Counted from the stretch's first letter, positions 1-8,513 are shown. The stretch is DNA of 45,245 nucleotides from an uncultured Prevotellaceae bacterium (GCA_900316975.1 ONFA01000015.1:1-45245); one strand, 5' to 3'. Made by a program: numbers and translations. Notes: generated from the sequence alone by a model not told the origin.

Positions 1-100
1 CTATTTAAGACGAATGACCATATAATGCCCATGAACCTTTAGCATTCGGCGTAGCCAATCAGTGTAATAGCCTGTCCATCAGCGGATAAATCTGTAATCC

Positions 101-140
101 GTGTAATCTGTGGTGAAAAAAGAACATCCGAAACTTAAAT
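101..140 (+). repeat. dispersed AATCTGTGG repeat, copy 1
   Basis: This 40-base stretch begins GTGTAATCTGTGG, runs through an A tract and ends CATCCGAAACTTAAAT. A near-identical stretch lies on the minus strand at 3874-3914 and a diverged one on the plus strand at 4083-4120. No gene was seen in 1-323; it holds this copy and the inverted repeat that follows. Confidence 0.75.
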
Positions 141-325
141 GATTTCAACTTTCGCAAGTTTTAGTTTATTGGAGTTAAAGGAGTTATAGGAGTTATCGCT
201 CCGCTCAGGAGTTAAAAGCCGATACTCTGCCACCAGCATCACATTTGGCTCTCATTCCTTTTACTCCTCTAACTCCTTTAACTCCAAAGAAGTTGAGCAC
301 TTGCAAAACTTGAGTTAAATGATTT
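133..325. repeat. inverted-repeat element ending at a stop codon
   Basis: The arms at about 170-193 and 265-288 read TGGAGTTAAAGGAGTTA on one strand and its complement on the other, with one mismatch inside about 24 bases. Outside the arms, ACTTAAATGATTT near 133 is echoed by AGTTAAATGATTT near 313. The right end runs into the TAA (324-326) of the adjacent glycosyltransferase. A relative of the right flank (AAAGAAGTTGAGCA) recurs at 20131-20163. Confidence 0.7.
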
Positions 326-1343
326 ATTTGTACTTGTTTTTGCCGGTGAGAATGTGCCAGCGGTTGCGGATGGCTTGTTCGATTTGCTTGAAGTTGCCAC
401 GGCGAAGGTTGTTGAAGAGTTCTTCAAAGGAACGGGCTACTTTGAGCCAGGGATGCCCCCATGCGTTAGTGCGATAGACGTGCTCCTTGAAGGCGATATG
501 CTCAATGATGTGGGCAGGATGGCGTAGGGGAAATTGGAGGTCGTGGCGCTTCATGGTGTACATGCGGCGCAGACGGGCTGGGATGGTGTTGAGATTGGCA
601 GCATAGTGGGTGCTGTCGGGCGTGGCACCGAGGTTGTTGACAAGGTTGCGCGTGGGCATGATGGCGAGTTGGTGGTTGAGTACGAGGCTCATGCAGAAGA
701 TGGTCTCGTAGTATTCCTTGCCAGAATCGCGGTGGTGGTAGCACATGTCAAGCAAATGAGGACGATAACGGCGTAGTTTCCAGAGGTCACGCACTTGCTG
801 CATGGTGTGGGAATCGTCGAGGAAGGTGTAGTGACTGTCCCACTGGTCGATGACACGTCGCCAACTTGCCCACCCCCAGATGCTGAAGACGGTGGTGAAG
901 AAGTAATCATCGGGAACGTCGGGGGTGACTTCGTCGCTGTTGAAACCGGCTATCATGCCGATGCGCTCGTCGTCGGCATAGCGGTCGAGGAGTTCCTTGC
1001 AGAAGGGAAAGAAGGATTGAGAGGGTACATCGTCGTCTTCGAGGACGATGCAACGGTCAACGATAGAGAATGCCCATTTCTGGGAGAGGTATTCGGACGG
1101 GTCACAGCCGTAGTTCTTCTCTTGGTAGAGTTGGTGGACTTCGCACTCCCAGTCGATGTCGGCAACGACTTGGCGGCACTGCATGATGCGTTCCATGTCT
1201 TGCTCCCCACGAGGTCCATCTTGGTAGAGAAAGAGGCGGAAAGGACGTGCTTTCTTGACTTCGTCGAAGACTTTCTGAAGGAAGTCGGGACGGTTGAAGA
1301 AGAGGATGAGGACTGATACGTCTATGTTGGAAGGATGTTTCAT
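324..1343 (-). CDS. GT2-type (GT-A fold) glycosyltransferase
   Basis: A 339-residue protein with the layout of family-2-like glycosyltransferases. The N-terminus reads VSVLILFFNRPDFLQKVF, the usual nucleotide-binding strand. A DxD-type metal site sits in IVLEDDDVPS near residue 100, followed by a WGWASWRR segment. No signal peptide or membrane helix is visible, so it probably acts at the cytoplasmic face on a growing surface glycan. The donor sugar cannot be told. It reads away from the tandem repeat at 1429 and ends exactly where the 133-325 repeat begins. The family assignment is solid; the specific reaction is not. Confidence 0.8.
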   Translation of the reverse strand: MKHPSNIDVSVLILFFNRPDFLQKVFDEVKKARPFRLFLYQDGPRGEQDMERIMQCRQVVADIDWECEVHQLYQEKNYGCDPSEYLSQKWAFSIVDRCIVLEDDDVPSQSFFPFCKELLDRYADDERIGMIAGFNSDEVTPDVPDDYFFTTVFSIWGWASWRRVIDQWDSHYTFLDDSHTMQQVRDLWKLRRYRPHLLDMCYHHRDSGKEYYETIFCMSLVLNHQLAIMPTRNLVNNLGATPDSTHYAANLNTIPARLRRMYTMKRHDLQFPLRHPAHIIEHIAFKEHVYRTNAWGHPWLKVARSFEELFNNLRRGNFKQIEQAIRNRWHILTGKNKYK

Positions 1344-1428
1344 TGAGGTTTTAGAGTTTTAGAGATTAGGGTTTGAGAGTTCCCTCCAACTCCTCAATGG
1401 GGAGAGAGGAGTTAGGGTTAAAGTTAGG

Positions 1429-1886
1429 GTATATTTAATTCTTTTTCTCTTTGTCCACCGATGTCCGTTCGCATTCCGCATCGGCTTCGTTCCTTGCCTT
1501 GCAGAATGCTACTACCATCCCCCGATGAGGGAAAAAGTATATTTAATTCTTTTTCTCTCTGTCCACCGATGTCCGTTCGCATTCCGCGTCGGCTTCGTTC
1601 CTTGCCTCGCAGAATGCTACTGCCATCCCCCGATGAGGGAAAAAGTATATTTAATTCTTTTTCTCTCTGTCCACCGATGTCCGTTCGCATTCCGCATCGG
1701 CTTCGTTCCTTGCCTTGCAGAATGCTACTGCCATCCCCCGATGAGGGAAAAAGTATATTTAATTCTTTTTCTCTCTGTCCACCGATGTCCGTTCGCATTC
1801 CGCGTCGGCTTCGTTCCTTGCCTTGCAGAATGCTACTGCCATCCCCCGATGAGGGAAAAAGTATATTTAATTCTTTTTCTCTCATC
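1429..1886. repeat. tandem 108-bp repeat, four units
   Basis: Four units of exactly 108 bases (repeat anchors at 1461, 1569, 1677 and 1785) are followed by a partial unit that runs into the acyltransferase stop codon. Units 1 and 3 carry CATCGG where units 2 and 4 carry CGTCGG, suggesting duplication of a dimer. Each unit ends GATGAGGGAAAAAG. In the last unit (1848-1861) this pairs with CTTTTTCTCTCATC (1873-1886), one mismatch, around an 11-base loop; the pairing partner is the 3' end of the neighbouring gene. The length is a multiple of three, so several frames stay open, but the encoded peptides look meaningless. A small hairpin (AACTCCTC/GAGGAGTT, 1388-1413) lies just upstream. Confidence 0.95.
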
Positions 1887-2946
1887 GTCCAAATAGGTAT
1901 TTTTTGAGGAAGGGACTCATGCGGAGGATTTCGGAAATGAGGAGGCAGAAGGCGATGACGATGAGGGCGGTGCCAACGGAGAGAACGATGTCAAGGATGA
2001 AGTTGGGATGGTGGGCGTTGAGCCACTTGCCGACTTCGGGGAGTTCGGGGAGGAGGAGGAAGTGGAGGAGGTAAATGTCAAGGGTGCGCACCCCAATGTA
2101 TTGGAGTCCTCTTCCGATACGGGTCTGTCGCGTGAAGAGGTCTTGGTGATGACGGAAATACATGACGACAATGAGCATGAGCGTGTACATGGCGAGGGTC
2201 TTGGGAAATAAGGTCCATTCGTGTTTGATGAAGTGCCACCTGAAGATGTCGGCACAACTGAAGAATGCCAACAGTACGGTGAGGAGAAAGAAGCCTTTGG
2301 CGTCGAAGAGCCGTTGGACACCTTGCCAATGGCGGTGGACAATATTGCCCAGCAGGAAGAAATGCAGGAACTTCAAGGTCTCGTAGAAGGAACTGTACAT
2401 CATGAAGTCGGTTTTGTACCACTTGCCTAACGTCTGGGGCAGGTAGAGGGATACATAAGCACAGAGGCTGATGAACCACAGGGCGATGATGGCGGTGTGT
2501 TCCGCGCGTTTGCCGAACCGTTGGAAGAGGGCTGACACGACATAATAGATGAGGAACATTTGGAGGAGCACCCACGTGAACCAATAGCCGAATTTTGTGG
2601 GTGTCTTCATAGCACGAAGGAAACCTTCTTCGAAGGGGTATTGGGTGCGGAGCACGAGGAATACGCACAGGAACACCAGGGTGGGGAGTACCTGCACCTT
2701 GATTTTTTTCCAAGTGATGGAGGCGAAACTTTGGGGCGTCCAAAGCCATTTTGCCTTGTATGCCAAGAAACCACTGACGAAGAAGAAGAGGGGCATGCGG
2801 AAGAGCACAAGGAAGGGGAGGGAGGCAGATATTTTTTCCGACTCCATGAATCCCGATTGTGCCACATGATATGCGACGACGAGAATCATGGTGAAACCAC
2901 GCATGGCATCGAGCCACTGAAGCCTTTCTTTCTTAATTTCTTCCAT
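1882..2946 (-). CDS. acyltransferase 3 family membrane protein
   Basis: A 354-residue integral membrane protein of the acyltransferase-3 (OafA / fucose 4-O-acetylase-like) family, expected to move an acetyl or similar group onto surface sugars. It begins MEEIKKERLQWLDAMRGFTM; the LDAMRGF motif and the following H in VVAYHVA are the family signature. About ten hydrophobic helices follow. I chose the start at 2946 because it gives the normal AT3 N-terminus; the frame is open further upstream but that lies inside the preceding gene. It overlaps the GT14-like gene by 14 bases, suggesting translational coupling. The last codons form one arm of the 108-bp repeat hairpin. Two further AT3 genes lie at 4235 and 5405. 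Confidence 0.88.
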   Translation of the reverse strand: MEEIKKERLQWLDAMRGFTMILVVAYHVAQSGFMESEKISASLPFLVLFRMPLFFFVSGFLAYKAKWLWTPQSFASITWKKIKVQVLPTLVFLCVFLVLRTQYPFEEGFLRAMKTPTKFGYWFTWVLLQMFLIYYVVSALFQRFGKRAEHTAIIALWFISLCAYVSLYLPQTLGKWYKTDFMMYSSFYETLKFLHFFLLGNIVHRHWQGVQRLFDAKGFFLLTVLLAFFSCADIFRWHFIKHEWTLFPKTLAMYTLMLIVVMYFRHHQDLFTRQTRIGRGLQYIGVRTLDIYLLHFLLLPELPEVGKWLNAHHPNFILDIVLSVGTALIVIAFCLLISEILRMSPFLKKYLFGR

Positions 2947-3841
2947 GGAGTATTTGAATGAGTTGGTCACTTTTCCCACTGACGAATTTGCGGGCGAACA
3001 TCTTTCCACTTGCCATCAATGTCTCATAGTCCTGTTCGTTCATCACTTTGATGACGGGTTCGTAATAGATGTAGTGTAGTGGGGTCAATGCTGCCAGCCC
3101 CGGGTATTTCCCTTCGTGGAGCAAACATCGTGGTGCCCACTCGGGGGAATTGAAGGCGATGGTCTGTATGAGAGTTTCTGCCTGTCCGAACGAGTCCAGG
3201 AAATATTGGCGGATGGCTGGTTCCTGATGATACATCTGATAGATATAGGATGCTAACGACTCTGTGATGCACCACCACGCTGAACCCTTGTAAAGGCTCC
3301 ATTTTCTACTGCCTACCTTGAAGGAGAGGGGTTTGCGCATACCTATCCATCCTTTCAGTTTTCGACATGCGATGCTGAGCCGTTCATTACTCTTGTTGCT
3401 GAGCCACCCGACTTGGAAGAAGGGGCGTGACCATGTGTAGAGGTCTCGTTGCTGCTTACTCAAGAGGGGCGTGTCCATGCAGATGCCACTCAGAAATTCT
3501 TTGTTCCCTTGTGTGCTCAGCCATTGGGTGATGTGTTCGTTGCTCCATAGCGGATAATCCATGCCGGAGAGGAAGAAGAGGCGGTCAAATGCCACAGGAT
3601 GGTTGATGGCTGCCTTGATGAGTTCCATCTGGTATTCGACCTCGAGAATGGTTCCCCAACGCACGTCGATGCGGTGGGTGAGGAAATGCACGTTGTCCCC
3701 TTGCAGTAAGGTTTTGAAGGGGGTGATGTCTGCCTTCTTGTCGATGTGGATAAAGAAGTGGGCATCAGGGTGCAGTGCCTCTACCAGACGTTGCAGCTGA
3801 GGAGCATCGGTATGGGCTGATATGAGATAGGCGATGTTCAT
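2933..3841 (-). CDS. GT14-like branching glycosyltransferase (Branch family)
   Basis: A 302-residue protein resembling the core-2/I-branching beta-1,6-N-acetylglucosaminyltransferase family (Pfam Branch). It starts MNIAYLISAHTD and continues with FFIHIDKKAD, VRWGTILEVEYQM and FLSGMDYPLW, all characteristic of bacterial members. It probably adds a branching sugar to a surface polysaccharide; donor and acceptor are unknown. The start at 3841 is preferred over one further upstream because a TACCTTTG promoter box sits only four bases before the ATG, inside the longer frame. It heads a short operon with the AT3 gene that overlaps its stop codon. Confidence 0.85.
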   Translation of the reverse strand: MNIAYLISAHTDAPQLQRLVEALHPDAHFFIHIDKKADITPFKTLLQGDNVHFLTHRIDVRWGTILEVEYQMELIKAAINHPVAFDRLFFLSGMDYPLWSNEHITQWLSTQGNKEFLSGICMDTPLLSKQQRDLYTWSRPFFQVGWLSNKSNERLSIACRKLKGWIGMRKPLSFKVGSRKWSLYKGSAWWCITESLASYIYQMYHQEPAIRQYFLDSFGQAETLIQTIAFNSPEWAPRCLLHEGKYPGLAALTPLHYIYYEPVIKVMNEQDYETLMASGKMFARKFVSGKSDQLIQILHGRN

Positions 3842-3845
3842 GCTG

Positions 3846-3853
3846 CAAAGGTA
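3846..3853 (-). promoter_or_regulatory. Bacteroidetes -7 box, probably leaderless mRNA
   Basis: On the minus strand the sequence reads TACCTTTG CAGC ATG, matching TAnnTTTG. With the usual spacing of this box, transcription would begin at or next to the start codon of the gene at 2933-3841. Confidence 0.7.
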
Positions 3854-3873
3854 GTGAAAATAATTGATAATTG

Positions 3874-4121
3874 ATTTAAGTTTCGGATGTATTTTTTTGC
3901 CCACAGATTACACAGATGAGCGCAGATGTTCTGTCTTATCGTGCGTTTTTCTCACACAGATCTTTCGGATTGCACGGATTATTGTCATCGCAAGCAACGA
4001 TGGCTGATGAACAAAACATCCCGCATGGCAGGAGCCGTCGAGGCTCCCAAAATCCGTGTGAGAAAAAATCTGTGTCCATCTGTGTAATCTGTGGGGCGAA
4101 AAAACACTTCCGAAAGTTTCG
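3874..4121. repeat. nested inverted-repeat element between glycan genes
   Basis: This gap holds two opposed copies of the repeat seen at 101-140 (minus strand 3874-3914, plus strand 4083-4120). They form a perfect 18-base inverted repeat, 3901-3918 with 4079-4096. Nested inside are TTTTTCTCACAC (3947-3958) with GTGTGAGAAAAA (4057-4068), and the hairpin GGAGCC-GTCGA-GGCTCC (4032-4048). No plausible gene lies here. The structure resembles a MITE-like element, though no transposase relation can be shown. Confidence 0.75.
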
Positions 4122-4254
4122 TATATTTAGTTCTTTTTCTCTCTGTCCCCCAATGTCCGTTCGCATTCCGCTTGCAGCTTCGTTCCTTGCCTCGCGAAAT
4201 GCTACTACCATCCCCGCTGGAAGAAAAAGTATATTCAATTCTTTTTCTTCCAGC
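4122..4254. repeat. single diverged copy of the 108-bp repeat
   Basis: This copy shares GTCCGTTCGCATTCCGC and TTCGTTCCTTGCC with the tandem array. It ends in a perfect 14-bp stem, GCTGGAAGAAAAAG (4216-4229) with CTTTTTCTTCCAGC (4241-4254), around the loop TATATTCAATT. The second arm is the last four codons of the adjacent AT3 gene, and its stop codon lies in the loop. Confidence 0.9.
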
Positions 4255-5260
4255 GTCCACTTAACCAGGGGACTTTTTCGACGTAGGGGACGAGCCAGGT
4301 GCAGAGTCCGAAGACGAAAACGAGGAGGACAATGAAGTCGTCCCAGTGGCCGTAGATGCTGTGACCGAAGACGATGTGGGTGAAGCGGTAGAATTGCAGG
4401 AGGGGATAGTGAGCTACGAAATAGACCATCGAGTGCTGACCGATGTAATTGATGACGGGTACACGTGGCAAGGGCAGTTTGATGAGGAAACCAGACAATC
4501 CTATGAGGATAATCATCGTGTTGAAGAAGGCTGCCCAAGGGTTGCCTCGGAACAGGTTGGTGCTCATCACATATTCGCCATGCCATACGATGTTCAGTAC
4601 CACGAATGCCGCTATCAGTACCCCTGAGAGCCAAAGGGTGGTGCGTCGTCCCATCTTTTCGATGAGCCATCGCCACGTACGTCCCATATTGAAGAAAAAC
4701 ACACCCATAAACACGTTACTCAGGCTCATGGGGAGAGGGTTCTCTTGTGTCCAAAGCCAGTAACTCACCAAGGGGCAGAGCAGAATCACCACGGTCTGAA
4801 ACACCGAGATGGGTTTGACAATATGTATTTTCTTGATGAAATGCACCAAGATGTATGCAGCCCAGAACGAAAAGAGGAACCACACGGGTTCGTTGCCCCA
4901 AAAGGAGCTGGTTCGCCACAGGTGACTCCATTCCATCGGTTCGATAGGATGGTGGTAACGCTCTACTTCAAAGGGGATGTAGAAGGCATAGATGATGAAC
5001 CCGATTGTGCCCCATACGACGTAGGGGATAAGCAGTCGCTTCGTTTTGTCGGTGACATACGCTTTGGTGTCACCCGATACAGTCTTGTTGAAGTAGCCTG
5101 CCTTGAAGAAAAAAAAGCACATGAAAAAGAATGACCATCCCATGACCTCGAGCCACCATGCATCGTCTTTATGACCACAGAAGGTGATGGTGTGGAGGCA
5201 AATCATGCGGATGATGCAGATGCCGCATAGGAAGTCAAATGTATGGTTACGTTCTTTCAT
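4235..5260 (-). CDS. acyltransferase 3 family membrane protein (second)
   Basis: A 341-residue polytopic protein starting MKERNHTFDFLCGICIIRMI, with H in CLHTITFCGH and long helices such as FFFMCFFFFKAGYF. It is a member of the acyltransferase-3 family and a close paralogue of the gene at 5405-6409: both share the C-terminal VPYVEKVPWLSGRWKKKN pattern, so this is a tandem duplication. The frame extends upstream through a repeat, but the start at 5260 sits five bases after a TACCTTTG promoter box and matches the paralogue. It probably O-acetylates a surface glycan. Confidence 0.87.
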   Translation of the reverse strand: MKERNHTFDFLCGICIIRMICLHTITFCGHKDDAWWLEVMGWSFFFMCFFFFKAGYFNKTVSGDTKAYVTDKTKRLLIPYVVWGTIGFIIYAFYIPFEVERYHHPIEPMEWSHLWRTSSFWGNEPVWFLFSFWAAYILVHFIKKIHIVKPISVFQTVVILLCPLVSYWLWTQENPLPMSLSNVFMGVFFFNMGRTWRWLIEKMGRRTTLWLSGVLIAAFVVLNIVWHGEYVMSTNLFRGNPWAAFFNTMIILIGLSGFLIKLPLPRVPVINYIGQHSMVYFVAHYPLLQFYRFTHIVFGHSIYGHWDDFIVLLVFVFGLCTWLVPYVEKVPWLSGRWKKKN

Positions 5261-5265
5261 CGGTG

Positions 5266-5273
5266 CAAAGGTA
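5266..5273 (-). promoter_or_regulatory. Bacteroidetes -7 box, probably leaderless mRNA
   Basis: The minus strand reads TACCTTTG CACCG ATG. The box is five bases from the start codon of the second AT3 gene, so transcription should start almost at the ATG, as at 3846. Confidence 0.65.
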
Positions 5274-5284
5274 CGAAAATAATT

Positions 5285-5424
5285 GAGAAAAAGTATATTC
5301 TTTTTTTTCTTTTTGTCCCCCGATGTCCGTTCGCATTCCGCATCGGCTTCGTTCCTTGCCTTGCAGAATGCTACTACCATCCCCCGCTGGGAGAAAAAAT
5401 ATATTCAATTCTTTTTCTTCCAGC
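5285..5424. repeat. single copy of the 108-bp repeat
   Basis: The body matches the tandem-array unit closely (GTCCGTTCGCATTCCGC, CATCGGCTTCGTTCC). The end is GCTGGGAGAAAAAA (5386-5399), an 11-base loop and CTTTTTCTTCCAGC (5411-5424), a 14-base stem with two mismatches. The second arm is the 3' end of the third AT3 gene. Confidence 0.9.
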
Positions 5425-6409
5425 GTCCTGAGAGCCAAGGCACCCTCTCTACGTAGGGTACCAGCCATGTGCAAGTGACAAAGATGAAAAGCATCATCAG
5501 GATGACATCCTCGGGATGGTGAGCCACGGTGTGGCGGAAGGCGATGTGGGTGAAGGCATAGAGGTGAATGAGGGGATAGTGGGCGACGAAATAGACCATG
5601 GAGTGTTCGCCGATGTAGCCAATTCCGGGTACTCTTTTTATGGGTAAAGCGAGGAGCAGTCCTGAGATGCCGACGAGTGCGCAGACAGTATTGATACCTG
5701 CCCCCCAAGGGTTCTGTACAAACTTGTTGAGGCTCATGTCATATTCGCCATGCCACAAGCGGTTGCCCACCACGAACTCAGCAATCAACAACACACTGAT
5801 GACGACGAGCCAACCTTGGGGCACACGAGCCTGCAACCAATGCCATCCTCTGCCGAGGTAGAAGAAGAACACACCTGTGAACACGTTGTCGAGGCTCATC
5901 CACAGCGGGTTGTGCTGGGTCCATAAATAGTAACTGATGAAGGGAAATGTAGCCGCTATCCACCGCAGATACTTGACTTTGTTCAGGAAATGTACCACCA
6001 CATATGCCATGAAGAAGGAGAAGAGGAACCACAATGGAGGGTCACCCCACACATGACTGTCCTCCCAAAGGTGTGACCAATGGAGTGACTTATAGTATTT
6101 CTGAAAGTTGTTGGGAAATAGCAACAAGAAACCGAAAAAGAGGATGCTGCCGATGATGCCCCAAGTGGCATAAGGTACTAATAACCGTTTCACTCGGTCT
6201 TTCATGTAGGACCAGGTAGGTGTGGAGGTTCCTTTGTTGAAGTAGCCTGCCTTGAAGAAGAAGAAGGACATGAAGAAGAAGGTCCATGCCATGACTTTGG
6301 TGAACCAGAACTCACTCCTGTAGCCACATGCGCTCATCACGTGCAGCAGAATCATGCGGAGGATGCAGAGTCCGCAGAGGAGGTCGAATGTGTGGTTACG
6401 TTGCTTCAT
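5405..6409 (-). CDS. acyltransferase 3 family membrane protein (third)
   Basis: A 334-residue membrane protein starting MKQRNHTFDLLCGLCILRMI, with H in LLHVMSACGY. It shares length, helix pattern and C-terminus with the gene at 4235-5260 and is its tandem duplicate. The family uses acyl groups to modify exopolysaccharide, O-antigen or related glycans; the substrate here is unknown. Its start codon lies 82 bases beyond the end of the LTA-synthase-like gene, across the hairpin at 6421-6491, and no promoter box was seen, so it may be read from the licD promoter at 10850. Confidence 0.87.
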   Translation of the reverse strand: MKQRNHTFDLLCGLCILRMILLHVMSACGYRSEFWFTKVMAWTFFFMSFFFFKAGYFNKGTSTPTWSYMKDRVKRLLVPYATWGIIGSILFFGFLLLFPNNFQKYYKSLHWSHLWEDSHVWGDPPLWFLFSFFMAYVVVHFLNKVKYLRWIAATFPFISYYLWTQHNPLWMSLDNVFTGVFFFYLGRGWHWLQARVPQGWLVVISVLLIAEFVVGNRLWHGEYDMSLNKFVQNPWGAGINTVCALVGISGLLLALPIKRVPGIGYIGEHSMVYFVAHYPLIHLYAFTHIAFRHTVAHHPEDVILMMLFIFVTCTWLVPYVERVPWLSGRWKKKN

Positions 6410-6420
6410 GCTACTATCAG

Positions 6421-6491
6421 TTAGGAATGAGAAATGAGGAATGGAATGTTAACGAATAAGCAGGAAACAATTCCTCATTCCTCATTCCTAA
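6421..6491. repeat. intergenic inverted repeat abutting a stop codon
   Basis: The 22-base arms at 6421-6442 and 6470-6491 are complementary with one mismatch; the core unit is TAGGAATGAGGAATGA. The right arm ends one base before the TAA (6492-6494) of the LTA-synthase-like gene. As RNA it would form a strong hairpin between the two genes. Confidence 0.85.
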
Positions 6492-8513
6492 TTATTCATT
6501 GTTCACCGTCAACCTGTCTTCCACCATGCGTTCCATGTAGGATTGGATGATGGCTTTCAGTTCTCGTTCCATTTGTTGTTCGGTCTTGCCTGTTTTGCCC
6601 AAGAGGTTTTGTTTGAGGAACCAGTCCTTTCTGTAGTTGTAGAGGGCTTTGGCGTGGCCATCGTCGGTGAATTGGAGGACGTAGTCACCCTTTACATACT
6701 GATAGATACCTTCGGTGTTGTTGACCGCCCATGTGAGGCTGTCGGGGGTGTTGAGCAGGTCTTGTCCGAATGCCACATAGGGGTTCTTGTAGCCGAGATG
6801 TCCCAAAATGGTTGGCATGATGTCAATCTGTTGGGCAATGCAATGGCGACGTTCGGGGTGGATGTCACCTGACGGGTCGAAGATGATGATGGGCACCCCG
6901 AACACACCGAGGTCGGTTTGGTATTCGGGACGTGCGGTCAAGTTGGTGTGGTCGGCTGTGAGCACAAAGATGGTGTTCTTGTACCAGGATTGTTTCTCTG
7001 CCGTCTCGAAAAAGAGCCGTAGGGCGTTATCCACGTAACGGATGCACTTGCACAGTACATTGGGGTCGTCGGGCTCATCCTTATAGATGTTTTTGTAACG
7101 GTCGGGCACTGCATACGGATGGTGCGAACTGGCGGTGAAGACCGAGGTGATGAATGGTTGTTTCATCTGACTCATCTGTAGGGCATAGAATTGCAGGAAT
7201 TCCTCATCCCAGATTGCCCACATGCCATCGAAATCTTTGTCCCCATTGAAACGCTTGTCTTCGTTGTATTCGGTACGTCCGAAATAGTCGTTGTAACCTG
7301 TGGCATGGGCGAAGGCCTCGAAACCCATCGAGCCGTTTTCAGCTCCGTGGAAGAAAGCGGAGTAGTAGCCTGCCTTCCCCAGTTCACCTGCCAATCCGCT
7401 CACCGTGTTCAAAGCGGCAGGGGTGAGGAAGAACGGTTCGATGAATCGTGGGATGCTTGACAGAATGGAAGGCATGCCATCAATGCTCTTACGTCCGTTG
7501 GCAAATGTGTAATCAAACGTGAGCGACCGCTGGATGAGCGAATCCGTGAAGGGGGTGAGTGAGGGTTGAGAGTTGAGGGTTGAGGGTTTAGAGTTGGTGT
7601 TGCCATCAAGCACTGGGAGCGGATTATAGGCACCGATGTATTCTCTTCCATAACTTTCGATGATGAGGACAACCACGTTCTTCTTGTTCATCACGAGGGT
7701 GTCAGCAGGGGTGATGATGGGTTGATAGATTTGGTCAAGTTCCTCTCGTGAGTAATACTTGGGGTCCACAAACACGTCCTTGTTGATGGAGCGTATCATG
7801 GAGAAGGGTGTGTTCAGAATCAGTGCCACTTCTGATGAACGGTTCACATATTGGTTGGCGTTGCTTAATGTGATAGGACGCACCGCCGTGGTGGCTCCAC
7901 CTCGCATGCCTGCTACGGTAATGGGGATGTAGAGCCCGAAACAAACGACATGGATGGCATAATAGACGAGGTAATCTTTCAGCATGCGTGGATGGAACTT
8001 GCCTCGGGGGCGCATATAGAGCAGGATGAGCCCTGCAATGAGGGCGATGCCGATGAGCACCAGGTACCAGTGGTTCAACAGTTCCACACCTACGATGTCG
8101 CCAATGTTACCTTCGTTGCTGAACTCCTTGAAAACCGACCAATTGGTGCGGCGACCTGTGTATTGGAAATAGACGGCATCGGCAAGGTTGGCGATGATGC
8201 AGATGGAGTTGATGATAACATACACCCATTGGGCCATCCTTTGCCACCAGTCTTTCTCTTTCCAGTGCAAAGGGATGAGCATGAGGATGGCATAGAGGGC
8301 GTTCGTGTAGAGAATGGCTGAGGTGTCGAACATCCAGCAGCCCTTAAATGCTTCCCAAAAGGAGAGTTGGTCAAACCCTTCGGAGATGACGGTCCAGTTC
8401 TCGAAAAGGTAAGCCAGGCGGCATAGACCGTAGGTGAGATAGACCAGCGCAAGGTTGCAGACAAAGGCAATAGGGCTGGAAATGAGTGACTTCTGTAGAT
8501 GTAAGCGTTTCAT
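6492..8513 (-). CDS. LTA-synthase/OpgB-like phosphoglycerol transferase
   Basis: A 673-residue protein with five N-terminal membrane helices and a large periplasmic sulfatase-fold domain, the layout of the LtaS / phosphoglycerol transferase family. Visible signatures are VVVLIIESYGREY (metal-binding E), ANGRKSIDGMPSI (the expected nucleophile region), SSHHPYAVP and VLTADHTN. Such enzymes move a phospho-alcohol head group from a lipid to a glycan outside the membrane. The start codon overlaps the stop of the metallophosphoesterase gene (ATGA), so the two are coupled. About 13 residues near 306-319 (NSKPSTLNSQPS) come from an in-frame repeat at 7557-7600, in a loop after the first metal motif. 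Confidence 0.87.
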   Translation of the reverse strand: MKRLHLQKSLISSPIAFVCNLALVYLTYGLCRLAYLFENWTVISEGFDQLSFWEAFKGCWMFDTSAILYTNALYAILMLIPLHWKEKDWWQRMAQWVYVIINSICIIANLADAVYFQYTGRRTNWSVFKEFSNEGNIGDIVGVELLNHWYLVLIGIALIAGLILLYMRPRGKFHPRMLKDYLVYYAIHVVCFGLYIPITVAGMRGGATTAVRPITLSNANQYVNRSSEVALILNTPFSMIRSINKDVFVDPKYYSREELDQIYQPIITPADTLVMNKKNVVVLIIESYGREYIGAYNPLPVLDGNTNSKPSTLNSQPSLTPFTDSLIQRSLTFDYTFANGRKSIDGMPSILSSIPRFIEPFFLTPAALNTVSGLAGELGKAGYYSAFFHGAENGSMGFEAFAHATGYNDYFGRTEYNEDKRFNGDKDFDGMWAIWDEEFLQFYALQMSQMKQPFITSVFTASSHHPYAVPDRYKNIYKDEPDDPNVLCKCIRYVDNALRLFFETAEKQSWYKNTIFVLTADHTNLTARPEYQTDLGVFGVPIIIFDPSGDIHPERRHCIAQQIDIMPTILGHLGYKNPYVAFGQDLLNTPDSLTWAVNNTEGIYQYVKGDYVLQFTDDGHAKALYNYRKDWFLKQNLLGKTGKTEQQMERELKAIIQSYMERMVEDRLTVNNE
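7557..7600. repeat. in-frame TTGAGGG-type repeat inside a coding region
   Basis: A short run of heptamer-like units (GTTGAGA, GTTGAGG, GTTTAGA) lies within the LTA-synthase-like gene and encodes the low-complexity peptide KPSTLNSQPS. The same repeat family is found inside four other genes of the window. Confidence 0.8.

Noticed and set aside
1424..1907. Open reading frames of 120-150 codons on both strands
   Set aside because: They arise because the 108-bp repeat is a multiple of three and lacks stops; the peptides only repeat the DNA pattern.
2947..3009. Upstream extension of the first AT3 protein
   Set aside because: The extra residues come from the overlapping end of the GT14-like gene in another frame and do not fit the AT3 N-terminus.
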